The notes below the pieces were generated by a model. That model was not told the DNA's origin. It ran no database searches and saw only the letters and a program-made list of their open reading frames with translations. 64,000 bases of DNA from Halomonas sp. A40-4 (GTDB lineage Bacteria; Pseudomonadota; Gammaproteobacteria; Pseudomonadales; Halomonadaceae). How positions within the stretch are numbered: position 1 is the first letter of the stretch; each line of letters begins with the position of its first letter. The position numbers and the translations under genes were made by a program. The DNA is taken from NCBI RefSeq assembly GCF_015767635.1, contig NZ_CP065230.1, positions 3,534,001 to 3,598,000 on the forward strand. Direction: 5' to 3'. This document shows positions 17,453-25,787 of this stretch, piece by piece.

Positions 17453-18004
17453 TTAGGGCATTAACACGCTATCGATAACGTGGATAACACCATTCGACTG
17501 TGCGACATCCACAACGGTAATGTTGGCACTATTGCCCTGGGCATCCATGACCATCAGGTTATTACCATTGCGCGATACAGTAAGGTATTCGCCCTGGACG
17601 GTTTTAAAGGCCACGGCGCCATCGTTTTCCATGGTTTCTTCCCACAATGCCTCCCGGTTCATATTGCCAGGTACGACGTGGTAGGTAAGAACCGTTTGAA
17701 GTTGTTCCTGATTCTCTGGTTGCAGCAGCGTATCAACGGTGCCATCGGGAAGTTTCGCAAAGGCGTCATCCGTCGGCGCGAATACGGTAAAAGGACCTTC
17801 GCTTTGCAGCACATCAACCAACTCAGCGGCTTGAACAGCCGCGACGAGTGTCTCATGGTCATCCGAATTAACGGCATTTTCGATAATGTTACGCTCAGGA
17901 AGCATATTGGCGCCGCCTACCGTCGTAGGGCCATGACCAGCAACGGCAGCGCCAGTAAATAGGGCAGCGGCACAAACGCCAGCGGTAAGTAGTTTGAGTT
18001 TCAT
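17453..18004 (-). CDS. Secreted fasciclin (FAS1) domain protein
   Basis: A 183-residue exported protein: signal peptide (about residues 1-22, LLTAGVCAAALFTGAAVAG) then one FAS1 domain. The domain has both conserved blocks, GPFTVFAPTDDAFAKLP and, later, LTYHVVPG and NGVIHVIDSVLMP. FAS1 proteins act in adhesion or surface interactions. ATG follows CAGGAGATGCCCCA. It is divergent from a SigK-like sigma factor and anti-sigma gene; in Mycobacterium tuberculosis SigK controls FAS1 proteins MPT70 and MPT83, so this is probably the sigma factor's target. A matching promoter is present upstream. Confidence 0.93.
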   Translation of the reverse strand: MKLKLLTAGVCAAALFTGAAVAGHGPTTVGGANMLPERNIIENAVNSDDHETLVAAVQAAELVDVLQSEGPFTVFAPTDDAFAKLPDGTVDTLLQPENQEQLQTVLTYHVVPGNMNREALWEETMENDGAVAFKTVQGEYLTVSRNGNNLMVMDAQGNSANITVVDVAQSNGVIHVIDSVLMP

Positions 18005-18058
18005 TGGGGCATCTCCTGGTTGTCATTAAAAGAGCTCAGCAATGCAAGCTCATTGATA

Positions 18059-18086
18059 CTTACGGCCCCAAGGCATCAGTGGATGC
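18059..18086 (-). promoter_or_regulatory. Candidate ECF (SigK-like) promoter of the fasciclin gene
   Basis: Read on the minus strand: GCATCC (18086-18081), a 15-base spacer, then CCGTAAG (18065-18059), about 55 bases before the fasciclin ATG. This resembles the CCATCC/CCGAAT promoters described for mycobacterial SigK. The -35 hexamer lies in a small inverted repeat, GCATCCACTGATGC. Match is by eye only. Confidence 0.5.
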
Positions 18087-18191
18087 AAACATCTCAACAT
18101 TTTTTTTATTCACCGCTGAGCACTCTCCTATTGCCTTCAACGGCTGACTCCCGAAGACTGGCGTTTCGGTTAACTGTGCAGAGATGCCTGA

Positions 18192-18755
18192 ATGCTAGAT
18201 GCCACACAACGCCAGCAGTATCTTATCGAGCAACTCAACGGCTGCGCCCAGGGCGACCGCAACGCATTCGAACGTCTCTATCGCGTCTCCAGTGCGCATC
18301 TATATGCTCAACTGCTGCGTATAGTAAGAGACGAGAGTGCTGCACAGGACTGCCTTCAACATGTTTTTATCAGAATCTGGCATGCCGCCGATCAATATGA
18401 CGCCACGCGAGCCAAGCCGATGACCTGGCTTTCCACACTCGCTCGCAATATTGGCATCGACTGGCTGCGCCGCCAGAAGCCACAGGACACCACCACCGAT
18501 GAACCCTTGTTAGCAGCGCTATTAGGCACCGACGACCCTGAAGATGACAGCATCAGTCATCAGCAAAATGACAAACTGAACGACTGCCTCGACACACTCA
18601 GTCGACATCAGCGCCAGTTAATGGAAATGGCCTATTTTCAGGGCATGACGCACAGCGAGCTTGCTAACTCTCTGTCCCAACCGCTGGGCAGCGTTAAAAG
18701 CTGGATCCGCCGTGGACTCGAGAGGTTAAAAACATGTCTAACCAATGGGATTTAA
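18192..18755 (+). CDS. ECF sigma factor, SigK-like
   Basis: A 187-residue extracytoplasmic-function sigma factor. Region 2: NAFERLYRVSSAHLYAQLLR and DCLQHVFIRIWHAADQY; region 4: HQRQLMEMAYFQGMTHSELA then QPLGSVKSWIRRGLERLK. These are the SigK/RpoE-type group usually paired with RskA-like anti-sigma factors. The start at 18192 has GAG eight bases upstream. The gene overlaps the anti-sigma gene by 22 bases. It is divergent from the fasciclin gene, its likely regulon member. Confidence 0.92.
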   Translation: MLDATQRQQYLIEQLNGCAQGDRNAFERLYRVSSAHLYAQLLRIVRDESAAQDCLQHVFIRIWHAADQYDATRAKPMTWLSTLARNIGIDWLRRQKPQDTTTDEPLLAALLGTDDPEDDSISHQQNDKLNDCLDTLSRHQRQLMEMAYFQGMTHSELANSLSQPLGSVKSWIRRGLERLKTCLTNGI

Positions 18756-19444
18756 GCGACCCTGACGATCGCCACCTTGCGGCTGGTGAGTACGTATTGG
18801 GCGTGCTGGATAGCGATCAGAAAGCTCGCTTTGAAGCGCTGTTGGCGGTCAGCCATGACCTACGTAATGATGTGGAAGACTGGCGTGAATATCTGCACCT
18901 GTTCAACGAGCAACTGGACCCTAAAACACCGCCCAAGGAGGTCTGGCAGCGCATTATACAGGCGACAGGCGCGTCCCCCTTACGTTGGTGGCAGCGCCTG
19001 GGTGCATGGCAGACCATGGCGACCAGTTTTGGGGTGATCGCGTTAGCGCTGGGCCTTCTTTGGCAACAAGCTGAACGGACCCAACTACCAGACGGAGAAG
19101 CCGTCTTCGTGGTTCAGGACGAATCACGCACGCCAGGCTGGATCATTAGCGCGACCCAGGAGGGTGAGTTGATTGTACAAGCGGTTCAACCGACCCAGGT
19201 CGACAGCGAACAGACCGGTGAGCTGTGGTTGATTGCCGATGGTACGCCCGTCTCGCTGGGCCTGTTACCCGAGCAAGGTAGCCATCGTCTGGAACCCAGT
19301 GACGAGCTGCGTGCGCAATTATTTACTGCCGATTTAGCCGTCAGTGTCGAGCCCCAGGGGGGCGCTCCCGGAGGCCAGCCAACCGGTCCTATTATCGACC
19401 ATGGCCGCTTGACGCCGGTACGTGGCAGCACCCTTAATCTATGA
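18734..19444 (+). CDS. RskA-like anti-sigma factor
   Basis: A 236-residue membrane protein. The cytoplasmic N-terminus (about 1-90) has the anti-sigma-K pattern LAAGEYVLGVLDSDQKARFE and the WREYLHLFNE helix. One membrane segment follows at about 98-113 (TSFGVIALALGLLW), and the C-terminal periplasmic RskA domain has WLIADGTPVSLGLLPEQGSH. Release of the sigma factor normally comes by regulated proteolysis of this protein. The 3' end overlaps the convergent MocR gene by 11 bases. Confidence 0.9.
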   Translation: MSNQWDLSDPDDRHLAAGEYVLGVLDSDQKARFEALLAVSHDLRNDVEDWREYLHLFNEQLDPKTPPKEVWQRIIQATGASPLRWWQRLGAWQTMATSFGVIALALGLLWQQAERTQLPDGEAVFVVQDESRTPGWIISATQEGELIVQAVQPTQVDSEQTGELWLIADGTPVSLGLLPEQGSHRLEPSDELRAQLFTADLAVSVEPQGGAPGGQPTGPIIDHGRLTPVRGSTLNL

Positions 19445-20879
19445 GATTTGCTTCGTGGGCCAGCGCTTCTTCCACCATCTCGGAGGCAAGCTCCCCGACT
19501 GTTCTAACGGCACTTTCGATAGCAGGCGTTAACGTAAACGCATAGTTAAGGCGCAGACATTGTCGAAACTTGCCCGAGGCGGAAAACAGCGAGCCTGGCG
19601 CCACATGAATAGCCTGCTTTGCCAAGCGTTCGTTTAGACGCACGCAATCCACCGCGGCGGGTAGCTCTACCCAGAGCAGGAAGCTGCCCTGGGGGTAGCT
19701 GATGCCCGCCCCCTCAGGAAAGTAGCGCTGCACCCAGCTGATCATAATGTCTCGCTGGCGCTGATACTGGCGAGTGGCATAACGCAGGTGGCGTTCGTAA
19801 TGGCCTTTGGCAACAAATTCCGCCACGGCCAGCTGCGGCAACGTCGCCGAGGCACCCGTGGAGACATACTTCATATGCATCGCCTGGTCGCGGTAGCGCC
19901 CCGGCGCCAGCCAGCCCACCCGCAACCCCGGCCCCACCGTTTTGGAAAAGCCGCTACACAACATGACGCGGCCATCGTCATCGAAGGATTTCACAGTGCG
20001 CGGCCGGGGCAGGGAGAATGACAAATCGCCGTAGATATCGTCTTCGATAATCGCCACGTCAAAACGCTGGGCGAGCTGAAACAGTGCCCGCTTGCGTGCT
20101 TCAGGCATGGTGTAGCCCAGCGGGTTATTGTAGGTGGGCGTGACCTGTATGGCGCGGATCGGCCACTGTTCCAATGCCAGCTCCAGGGCTTCCAGACTGA
20201 TGCCCGTTTGCGGGTCGGTAGGGATTTCCAGCGCTTTTAAGCCGTTGGCCTTGAGAATTTGCATGGTGCCGTAGAAGCTGGGCGAGTCCACGGCCACCAC
20301 ATCGCCGGGCTGGGTGAGCGTTCGCAATGCAATGGCCAGCGCCTCCTGGCAGCCGGTGGTTACCATGATGTCGTCCGGGTGCAGCAGGCAGCCGGACGCA
20401 ATCGCCAGCCGCGCCACCTGCTGGCGCAGCTCGGGGCTACCGCCCAGCTTGTCGTAGTTGAATCCGTTCAGATCAGTGCTGCGATGCAGGCCAGCGAGGA
20501 TTTTCGACAGTGGCCGCAGCGTTTCATACTCGAGATTGGGCACCCCACGCCCCAGCAGAAGTCGATTATCGTCCCGCTGGGTGGCGACAAGCTCCAGCAC
20601 CTGATCCCATTGAGAAACATCCAACGGGCGCTGCGCCGGACGAGAGACCGACGGCAGTACCGAAGGAACCCTGCTTGGCAGCACAAAGTAGCCAGACTTA
20701 GGACGCGACTCGATCAACGCCACATCCATCAGTTGCCGGTAGGCCTCCTGGGCAGTGGAAATGCTGACGTCCAACTCCTGACAGACCGCACGAATCGAGG
20801 GGAGGCGATCCCCAACGCGGTAAATACCGTGCTCGATACGCTCCCGCAAAATGGTCGCCACTTCTTCATAGCGCGTCAT
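19434..20879 (-). CDS. MocR-type GntR-aminotransferase regulator (second)
   Basis: A 481-residue winged-helix/aminotransferase fusion. DNA-binding part near residues 1-70 (GDRLPSIRAVCQELDVSIST), then the fold-I domain with TPTYNNPLGYTM, IIEDDIYGDLS and the PLP-lysine motif CSGFSKTVGPGLRVGW. ATG at 20879 follows a strong GGAGGAGGG; the extension to 20921 has no site. It is divergent from DUF1127-phzF and four TCTGTATC boxes lie between. Overall the domain keeps aminotransferase residues better than many regulators, but the N-terminal domain makes regulation the main role. Confidence 0.9.
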   Translation of the reverse strand: MTRYEEVATILRERIEHGIYRVGDRLPSIRAVCQELDVSISTAQEAYRQLMDVALIESRPKSGYFVLPSRVPSVLPSVSRPAQRPLDVSQWDQVLELVATQRDDNRLLLGRGVPNLEYETLRPLSKILAGLHRSTDLNGFNYDKLGGSPELRQQVARLAIASGCLLHPDDIMVTTGCQEALAIALRTLTQPGDVVAVDSPSFYGTMQILKANGLKALEIPTDPQTGISLEALELALEQWPIRAIQVTPTYNNPLGYTMPEARKRALFQLAQRFDVAIIEDDIYGDLSFSLPRPRTVKSFDDDGRVMLCSGFSKTVGPGLRVGWLAPGRYRDQAMHMKYVSTGASATLPQLAVAEFVAKGHYERHLRYATRQYQRQRDIMISWVQRYFPEGAGISYPQGSFLLWVELPAAVDCVRLNERLAKQAIHVAPGSLFSASGKFRQCLRLNYAFTLTPAIESAVRTVGELASEMVEEALAHEANLID

Positions 20880-20908
20880 AACACCCTCCTCCTCCACAAC
20901 CCGATAAC

Positions 20909-20992
20909 GATACAGACGCACCCAAAAACCGCCATACAGAGGTATAGCATGCCCTTCTGTATCTTAAAAACAATAAATTCTATATCTGTATC
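20909..20992. promoter_or_regulatory. Four TCTGTATC-type boxes between MocR gene and DUF1127
   Basis: TCTGTATC occurs at 20956-20963 and 20985-20992. Its reverse complement GATACAGA is at 20909-20916, and CATACAGA, one base different, is at 20933-20940. So two boxes point each way, 24 and 29 bases apart within pairs. Repeated boxes are usual for MocR operators, so this is the likely binding region of the adjacent regulator. Confidence 0.6.
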
Positions 20993-21044
20993 AAAACATC
21001 AGCGCTGAGTAATCTGGTCTGGCACACACCACTGAGGATTCGCC

Positions 21045-21257
21045 ATGCCGCGCTTCAGCCTTACCCGACTCCGCTACCAGCTAGGTTATCAACTTCGCTA
21101 CTATCAACAATGCCGCCGCAGTCGCCGCCATCTGTTAACGCTCGATGACCGGCTGCTGGAGGATGTCGGCATTAGCCGCGAGCAGGCCCGAAGAGAGGGC
21201 CGCAAACCGTTTTGGAAACATGCGTCTGTTGACAGGGGGCCTTATGAAAACCGTTGA
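21045..21257 (+). CDS. DUF1127 small basic protein
   Basis: A 70-residue Arg-rich protein whose C-terminal half, LTLDDRLLEDVGISREQARR, is the DUF1127 (YjiS-like) signature. Such proteins are small cytoplasmic proteins, in some bacteria RNA-binding regulators of phosphate or carbon metabolism; the function here is not known. ATG at 21045 has GAGG upstream. It overlaps the next gene, phzF-like, by 14 bases, so the two are coupled, and both are divergent from a MocR regulator. Confidence 0.85.
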   Translation: MPRFSLTRLRYQLGYQLRYYQQCRRSRRHLLTLDDRLLEDVGISREQARREGRKPFWKHASVDRGPYENR

Positions 21258-22125
21258 GTATTACCTGCTGGATGTATTTACCGACCAGCCATTTACCGGC
21301 AATCCACTGGCCGTCTTTTTAGAGGCTGGAGAGCTTGAGACCAGCACCATGCAAGCGCTTGCCAATGAACTCAATTTGGCTGAAACGGTGTTCTTGAGTG
21401 CCGCCACTAGGCCGAATCATTTCCCCATGCGGATATTCACCTCCACTCAAGAACTAGCCTTTGCAGGCCATCCGACGGTGGGCACCGCACATCTATTGGC
21501 CGCTTTAAAGCTTGTGAACCGTGATCAAACCTTGGTGCTTCAGCCACCTGTTGGCGAACTGGCGGTACGCTATAACCAAGGAAGGGCGACGTTTACCACT
21601 GCCCAGCCTGCAAGCATCGCGGACAGCAACCTTGATCACGCAACCGCCGCCGAGCTACTTGGGCTTGAGGGGCATAAGGTGGTTGGCAACCCGGTGCTGG
21701 CTTCCTTTGGATTGCCCTTTCATTTGATCGAGCTAGCAGATATCACCGCTCTGGAGAACGTGCACATTTCAACAACCACCTGGGCAAATGCCGTCGCACA
21801 CAGCAGTGCCGAGCAGATCTATCTATATGTCGCTGAACAGCTACACAGTGCCGAGATGCTTATTCACAGTCGTATGTTTTCCATGGAGAACAGCCTTTGC
21901 GAAGACCCCGCCACCGGCAGTGCCGCAGCCGCATTGACCGGCTATTTGGCCTCCCTTCAGCCAGATGCCTTGCAGTGCCAGATTCATCAGGGGGTTGAGA
22001 TGGGTAGGCCCAGCGTTATCCATACCGGCGCCAATGGCGGGATCAAGACAGGCTTTGTGGAAGTGGGCGGTAACGCTGTGGTGGTGGGCAGGGGCGCTTT
22101 CGACATACACCAAACCATTGGCTAA
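21244..22125 (+). CDS. PhzF-family isomerase/epimerase
   Basis: A 293-residue protein of the PhzF/diaminopimelate-epimerase fold. Seen: LLDVFTDQPFTGNPLAVF at the N-terminus, LNLAETVFL with the catalytic Glu, GHPTVGTAHLL, and the C-terminal CEDPATGSAAAAL. The substrate is unknown; no phenazine genes are nearby. ATG at 21244 begins inside the DUF1127 gene, preceded by GGGGG. A longer frame from 21145 wholly overlaps DUF1127. Confidence 0.93.
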   Translation: MKTVEYYLLDVFTDQPFTGNPLAVFLEAGELETSTMQALANELNLAETVFLSAATRPNHFPMRIFTSTQELAFAGHPTVGTAHLLAALKLVNRDQTLVLQPPVGELAVRYNQGRATFTTAQPASIADSNLDHATAAELLGLEGHKVVGNPVLASFGLPFHLIELADITALENVHISTTTWANAVAHSSAEQIYLYVAEQLHSAEMLIHSRMFSMENSLCEDPATGSAAAALTGYLASLQPDALQCQIHQGVEMGRPSVIHTGANGGIKTGFVEVGGNAVVVGRGAFDIHQTIG

Positions 22126-22168
22126 GCGCCCCTTCTGTTCCCCCATGTGAGTCGTGAGGGCCAGGAGA

Positions 22169-23221
22169 TCAGGCGACGGTCACGTCCTTGGAGAGATAGA
22201 CATCCTGAATTGCATGCAGCAGTTCAACGCCTTCCGGCATCGGTTTTTGGAACGCTTTACGCCCCGAGATCAAGCCCATACCACCGGCACGCTTGTTGAT
22301 CACCGCCGTGCGTACCGCTTCGCCGAGATCGGAGTGCCCTTTGGAGCCACCGCCGGAATTGATCAAACCGGCGCGGCCCATGAAACAGTTGGCGACCTGG
22401 TAGCGGGCCAGGTCGATGGGGTGATCAGTGGTCAGCTCACTGTAGACTTTCTCATGGGTATGTCCGAAGCCGACCGCCTTGTAGCCACCGTTGTTCTCCG
22501 GCAGCTTCTGTTTGACGATATCCGCCTTGAGCGTGGCGGCCATGTGGTTGGCCTGGCTGGTGAGGTCAGCGGCAACGTGATAATCGGCCCCCTCCTGCTT
22601 GAAGGCCGGGTTACGCAGATAGGCCCACAACACGGTGACCATTCCCAGTTGGTGGGCGCGCTCGAAAGCCTCGCTGATCTCCATGATTTGCCGACGGCTT
22701 TCATGGGAACCAAAGTAAATCGTCGCCCCCACCGCCACACAGCCCATATCGTGTGCCTGCTCAACATCGGCAAACAGCGTCTGGTCATACATGGCCGGGT
22801 AGCTCAGCGTTTCGTTGTGGTTGAGCTTCAACATCATCGGTATCTTGTGGGCGTAGCGCCGTGCCACGGAAGAGAGCACCCCAAGCGTCGATGCGACGCC
22901 ATTGCATCCCCCTTCAAGCGCCAACTCGACAATATTGGCCGGGTCAAAGTAACGCGGATTCGGTGCAAAAGAGGCACCTGCCGAATGCTCGATGCCCTGG
23001 TCCACCGGCAACAGGCTAAGGTAGCCAGTGCCCGCCAGGCGCCCATGGTTAAAGAAGCTCTGCATGTTGCGCAACACCGCCGGCGTGCGGTCACTATCCA
23101 CCATGACGCGGTCAATAAAATCAGGGCCGGGCAGGTGTAAGCTATCGCGGGGAACGCCCTGGCAGGTGTGATTAAGCAAACTCTCGGCATCGCTGCCGAG
23201 CAACGCGGTTATATCTGTCAT
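22169..23221 (-). CDS. fbaB: Fructose-bisphosphate aldolase class I
   Basis: A 350-residue DhnA-type class I aldolase of glycolysis and gluconeogenesis, identical in length to E. coli FbaB. Seen: [41 protein letters not shown] and, in the second half, [13 protein letters not shown] with the Schiff-base Lys region, and [18 protein letters not shown] at 23221 follows GAGG; the extension to 23260 is not needed. A class I enzyme of this type is often used during growth on gluconeogenic substrates such as betaine or amino acids, which fits the rest of the window. Confidence 0.96.
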   Translation of the reverse strand: MTDITALLGSDAESLLNHTCQGVPRDSLHLPGPDFIDRVMVDSDRTPAVLRNMQSFFNHGRLAGTGYLSLLPVDQGIEHSAGASFAPNPRYFDPANIVELALEGGCNGVASTLGVLSSVARRYAHKIPMMLKLNHNETLSYPAMYDQTLFADVEQAHDMGCVAVGATIYFGSHESRRQIMEISEAFERAHQLGMVTVLWAYLRNPAFKQEGADYHVAADLTSQANHMAATLKADIVKQKLPENNGGYKAVGFGHTHEKVYSELTTDHPIDLARYQVANCFMGRAGLINSGGGSKGHSDLGEAVRTAVINKRAGGMGLISGRKAFQKPMPEGVELLHAIQDVYLSKDVTVA

Positions 23222-23350
23222 GACGCAATCCTCTCTATCGATAAGGGAAGTATCGAACACTCCTTATGTAGAGCATAGAGCTTAAATTGCGACGATGGAA
23301 AGTACCGCCCCACGCAGTAGCAGAGTACGGGGGCGGCAGAGCACAAGCTT

Positions 23351-23746
23351 TTAGGCCGCTTGTACCTCGATACGGCGCGTGCGATGACTATCTTTCTTGG
23401 GCAGCGTTACCGTCAACACACCATTGATGATCCGTGCCGAAATCGCATCACCGTCTATTTCATGACTGAGGTTGAAGCGGCGTGCAAAGCGCTGGCCGCG
23501 GACTTCAGCGTGAAGCGCACTCAGTCCTTCGGGCATGTTCAGGTTTATCTCGCCCTCCAAGCTCAGTACATTATTATCGAGTTCTACTTTCAGCGTGTCG
23601 TGGGTAACGCCGGGCATATCCGCCACCAGCGTAAGGGCGCTGGACTCCTCGATGATGTCCACCGCCGGTAGTAGCGTTTCCTGCTCGCGTTGCTCGGTAC
23701 GCTGTTGGAGCGGTGAACGATCTGATGAACGAACAACGTTATTCAT
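23351..23746 (-). CDS. Small heat-shock protein (Hsp20), copy 2
   Basis: A 131-residue alpha-crystallin chaperone. N-terminal arm to about 25, alpha-crystallin domain about 28-118 (LTLVADMPGVTHDTLKVELD and, at the end, IINGVLTVTLPK), short tail RRIEVQAA. ATG follows AAGGAGGG. It lies 34 bases after the first hsp20 gene and shares its tail motif, so the two are an operon of related chaperones that hold unfolding proteins. Confidence 0.93.
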   Translation of the reverse strand: MNNVVRSSDRSPLQQRTEQREQETLLPAVDIIEESSALTLVADMPGVTHDTLKVELDNNVLSLEGEINLNMPEGLSALHAEVRGQRFARRFNLSHEIDGDAISARIINGVLTVTLPKKDSHRTRRIEVQAA

Positions 23747-23780
23747 GGTTTATCCCTCCTTATCAAGCAATAAACATGAC

Positions 23781-24242
23781 TTAAGCCGCTTGAACATCGA
23801 TACGACGTGGTTTGAGCTCCTCACGCTTGGGCAGCACCACCTCGAACACACCATGGGCATGGCGGGCTTCGGCTCGGTCTGCATCCACGCCATCCGGTAA
23901 CGCAATGGCGCGTACGAACTCACCGCTGACGCGTTCGCGGCGGAAGACCGGGCGAGAACCCTCGCGCTCTTCATTGCCAACGACGGACTCACGCTTACCA
24001 CGCAGGGTCAGCACATTGTCTTGGACATCAATGGCTAGATCCGAGGGTGCCAGACCCGCCGCAAACACATACACATGCACGGCTTCGTCGCTGCGGGCCA
24101 CATTGATCATAGGGAAGCTGCCATGGGGCACAGCGCGAATATCCATCGCATTGCCGTCGGGCAAGAAGTCGTCCAGCAATTGGCGGAACCAGTCCAGCCG
24201 CTGAGGCGAGCCAACGTCAAAACGCTTGAGATCATCGAACAT
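23781..24242 (-). CDS. Small heat-shock protein (Hsp20), copy 1
   Basis: A 153-residue Hsp20 chaperone: N-terminal arm to about 40, alpha-crystallin domain (HVYVFAAGLAPSDLAIDVQD, then HGVFEVVLPKRE), C-terminal RRIDVQAA. ATG at 24242 has AGGAGG eight bases before it; the GTG at 24251 abuts the ribosome site and is unlikely. The upstream region has a sigma-32-like promoter. First gene of a two-gene heat-shock operon. Confidence 0.93.
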   Translation of the reverse strand: MFDDLKRFDVGSPQRLDWFRQLLDDFLPDGNAMDIRAVPHGSFPMINVARSDEAVHVYVFAAGLAPSDLAIDVQDNVLTLRGKRESVVGNEEREGSRPVFRRERVSGEFVRAIALPDGVDADRAEARHAHGVFEVVLPKREELKPRRIDVQAA

Positions 24243-24320
24243 ATCGAACACCTCCTACGTTAAGCAGATTGTGGGAAGAGAGGCCGCCACATCCCATCGC
24301 AGCGCCTCTTAAATCGCAAA

Positions 24321-24346
24321 ATAGGAGCATTCAGACAGTTTTCAAG
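24321..24346 (-). promoter_or_regulatory. Sigma-32-like heat-shock promoter of the hsp20 operon
   Basis: On the minus strand a perfect -35 CTTGAAA (24346-24340) is followed 12 bases later by CTCCTAT (24327-24321), close to the heat-shock -10 CCCCAT. It is about 80 bases before the first hsp20 start and fits the genes it would drive. Confidence 0.7.
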
Positions 24347-24476
24347 GGGGGTAACAGGCATTTTTTTGCTTTTTAATTCAGTTATCCAGCACACCGTAAA
24401 TGCCTGCCCGGCCGACCATTACCTGTACATTAAACCTCAATCTTGTATACAGTTAGCCTTCGCAATGTGGCTGTTG

Positions 24477-24492
24477 TTGACCGGTTTGTCGA
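24477..24492. promoter_or_regulatory. Possible RutR-like box upstream of hpxO
   Basis: TTGACCGGTTTGTCGA resembles the RutR operator TTGACCA-NN-TGGTCAA at 11 of 14 fixed positions, 43 bases before the hpxO start. A RutR-like TetR gene lies at the other end of hpxO. The left half also looks like a -35 hexamer, so chance resemblance is possible. Confidence 0.35.
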
Positions 24493-24534
24493 ATTAATGC
24501 TCATTGTGCTCTTTCACTGCTCTAGGAGTTTGTC

Positions 24535-25755
24535 ATGCCCCGCCCTCTTACCACCTCTCTCCATATTCTCGTTATCGGCGCGGGCATTGGCGGGCTAAGC
24601 ACCGCTCTGGCTTTCCAGCAGCAAGGGCACCGCGTCACGGTTGTCGAACGCGTGGCGACCATTCGCCCTGTCGGCGCGGCGATTTCGCTATGGCCGAATG
24701 GCGTCAAGGTCATGCACCAGCTAGGCCTGGGTGAGACCATCGAGGCTTTGAGCGGCGAGATGACCCAGATGCGCTACCTGACCCACACCGGCCAGACCTT
24801 GACCGACTTCAGCCTGGCACCGCTGTTTGGCGATGTCGGCCAGCGCGTCTGCCCGATTGCCCGCGCCGCCCTCCAACAGACACTGCTGGACGCAGTAGGT
24901 CATGAAAATATTCAGTTTGGCCGTCGCGGTGACGATTACACGGTCACCCAGGACGGCGTGGCGGCGCATTTTGATGACGGCGAAAGTCTGAATGCTGACT
25001 TGCTGGTCGTGGCAGAAGGTACGCATTCAAAGCTGCGCAGCAAGTTGGTAGGCCACCCCGTGGAGCGCCAATACGTCGGCTACGTGAACTGGAACGTCCG
25101 CGTGCCTGCTGATGAAGCCTTGGCACCGCTGAGTCACTGGGACCAGTACGTGGGGGACGCTAAGCGGGTCTCGTTCATGCCCATGGGCAGAGGTGGTAAT
25201 GATGACGGCGCCCAGGAGTTTTATTGCTTCTTCGACGTGCCTCTCCCTGTCGGTACGACAAACGACCCCGACCACTACCGCGATGAATTACGCGAACACT
25301 TCGCGGGCTGGGCCGAGCCTGTACAGACGCTGATTGAACACTTTGACCCGGCGCGCATGGCCCGGGTGGAAATCTACGATATCCCGCCGCTCGATTCACT
25401 AACCGCACCCCGCGTTGCCCTGCTGGGTGATGCCGCTCACGGCATGGCGCCTGACCTAGGCCAGGGCGGCTGCCAAGCCATGGAAGATGCCTGGGTACTT
25501 GCCCAAGCAGTGCAGCGGTCACTTGAAGGAAATGCGGATGCGTCAGCGGCCATTGCCAGTGCATTGGCCCAGTACGACCGGGCGCGCGTCGACCGAGTGG
25601 GCGAAATCGTCCAGCGCGCCCGCAAGCGCGCCGCGATGATCCATGGGCACGACGCCACTCACACCCAAGCCTGGTACGATGAGCTCAAGAACGAAGATGG
25701 CCAAGCCATCATTGATGGCTTGAAGACCACGGTGACAGGCGGGCCACTAGGTTAA
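24535..25755 (+). CDS. hpxO: FAD-dependent urate hydroxylase (HpxO-like)
   Basis: A 406-residue flavin monooxygenase closely resembling Klebsiella HpxO, which oxidises urate to 5-hydroxyisourate with NADH. Seen: GAGIGGLSTALAFQQQGH (FAD), PVGAAISLWPNGVKVM, VGYVNWNVRVPADEALAP, FYCFFDVPLPVG with the active-site Tyr region, VALLGDAAHGMAPDLGQGG, and a C-terminal block ending VTGGPLG as in HpxO. ATG at 24535 has AGGAG. It is a single gene convergent with a RutR-like regulator. The downstream hydrolase and decarboxylase genes of urate breakdown are not in this window. Confidence 0.88.
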   Translation: MPRPLTTSLHILVIGAGIGGLSTALAFQQQGHRVTVVERVATIRPVGAAISLWPNGVKVMHQLGLGETIEALSGEMTQMRYLTHTGQTLTDFSLAPLFGDVGQRVCPIARAALQQTLLDAVGHENIQFGRRGDDYTVTQDGVAAHFDDGESLNADLLVVAEGTHSKLRSKLVGHPVERQYVGYVNWNVRVPADEALAPLSHWDQYVGDAKRVSFMPMGRGGNDDGAQEFYCFFDVPLPVGTTNDPDHYRDELREHFAGWAEPVQTLIEHFDPARMARVEIYDIPPLDSLTAPRVALLGDAAHGMAPDLGQGGCQAMEDAWVLAQAVQRSLEGNADASAAIASALAQYDRARVDRVGEIVQRARKRAAMIHGHDATHTQAWYDELKNEDGQAIIDGLKTTVTGGPLG

Positions 25756-25787
25756 TCGAACTGACTATAAGGGAGTATCTTACTGGC

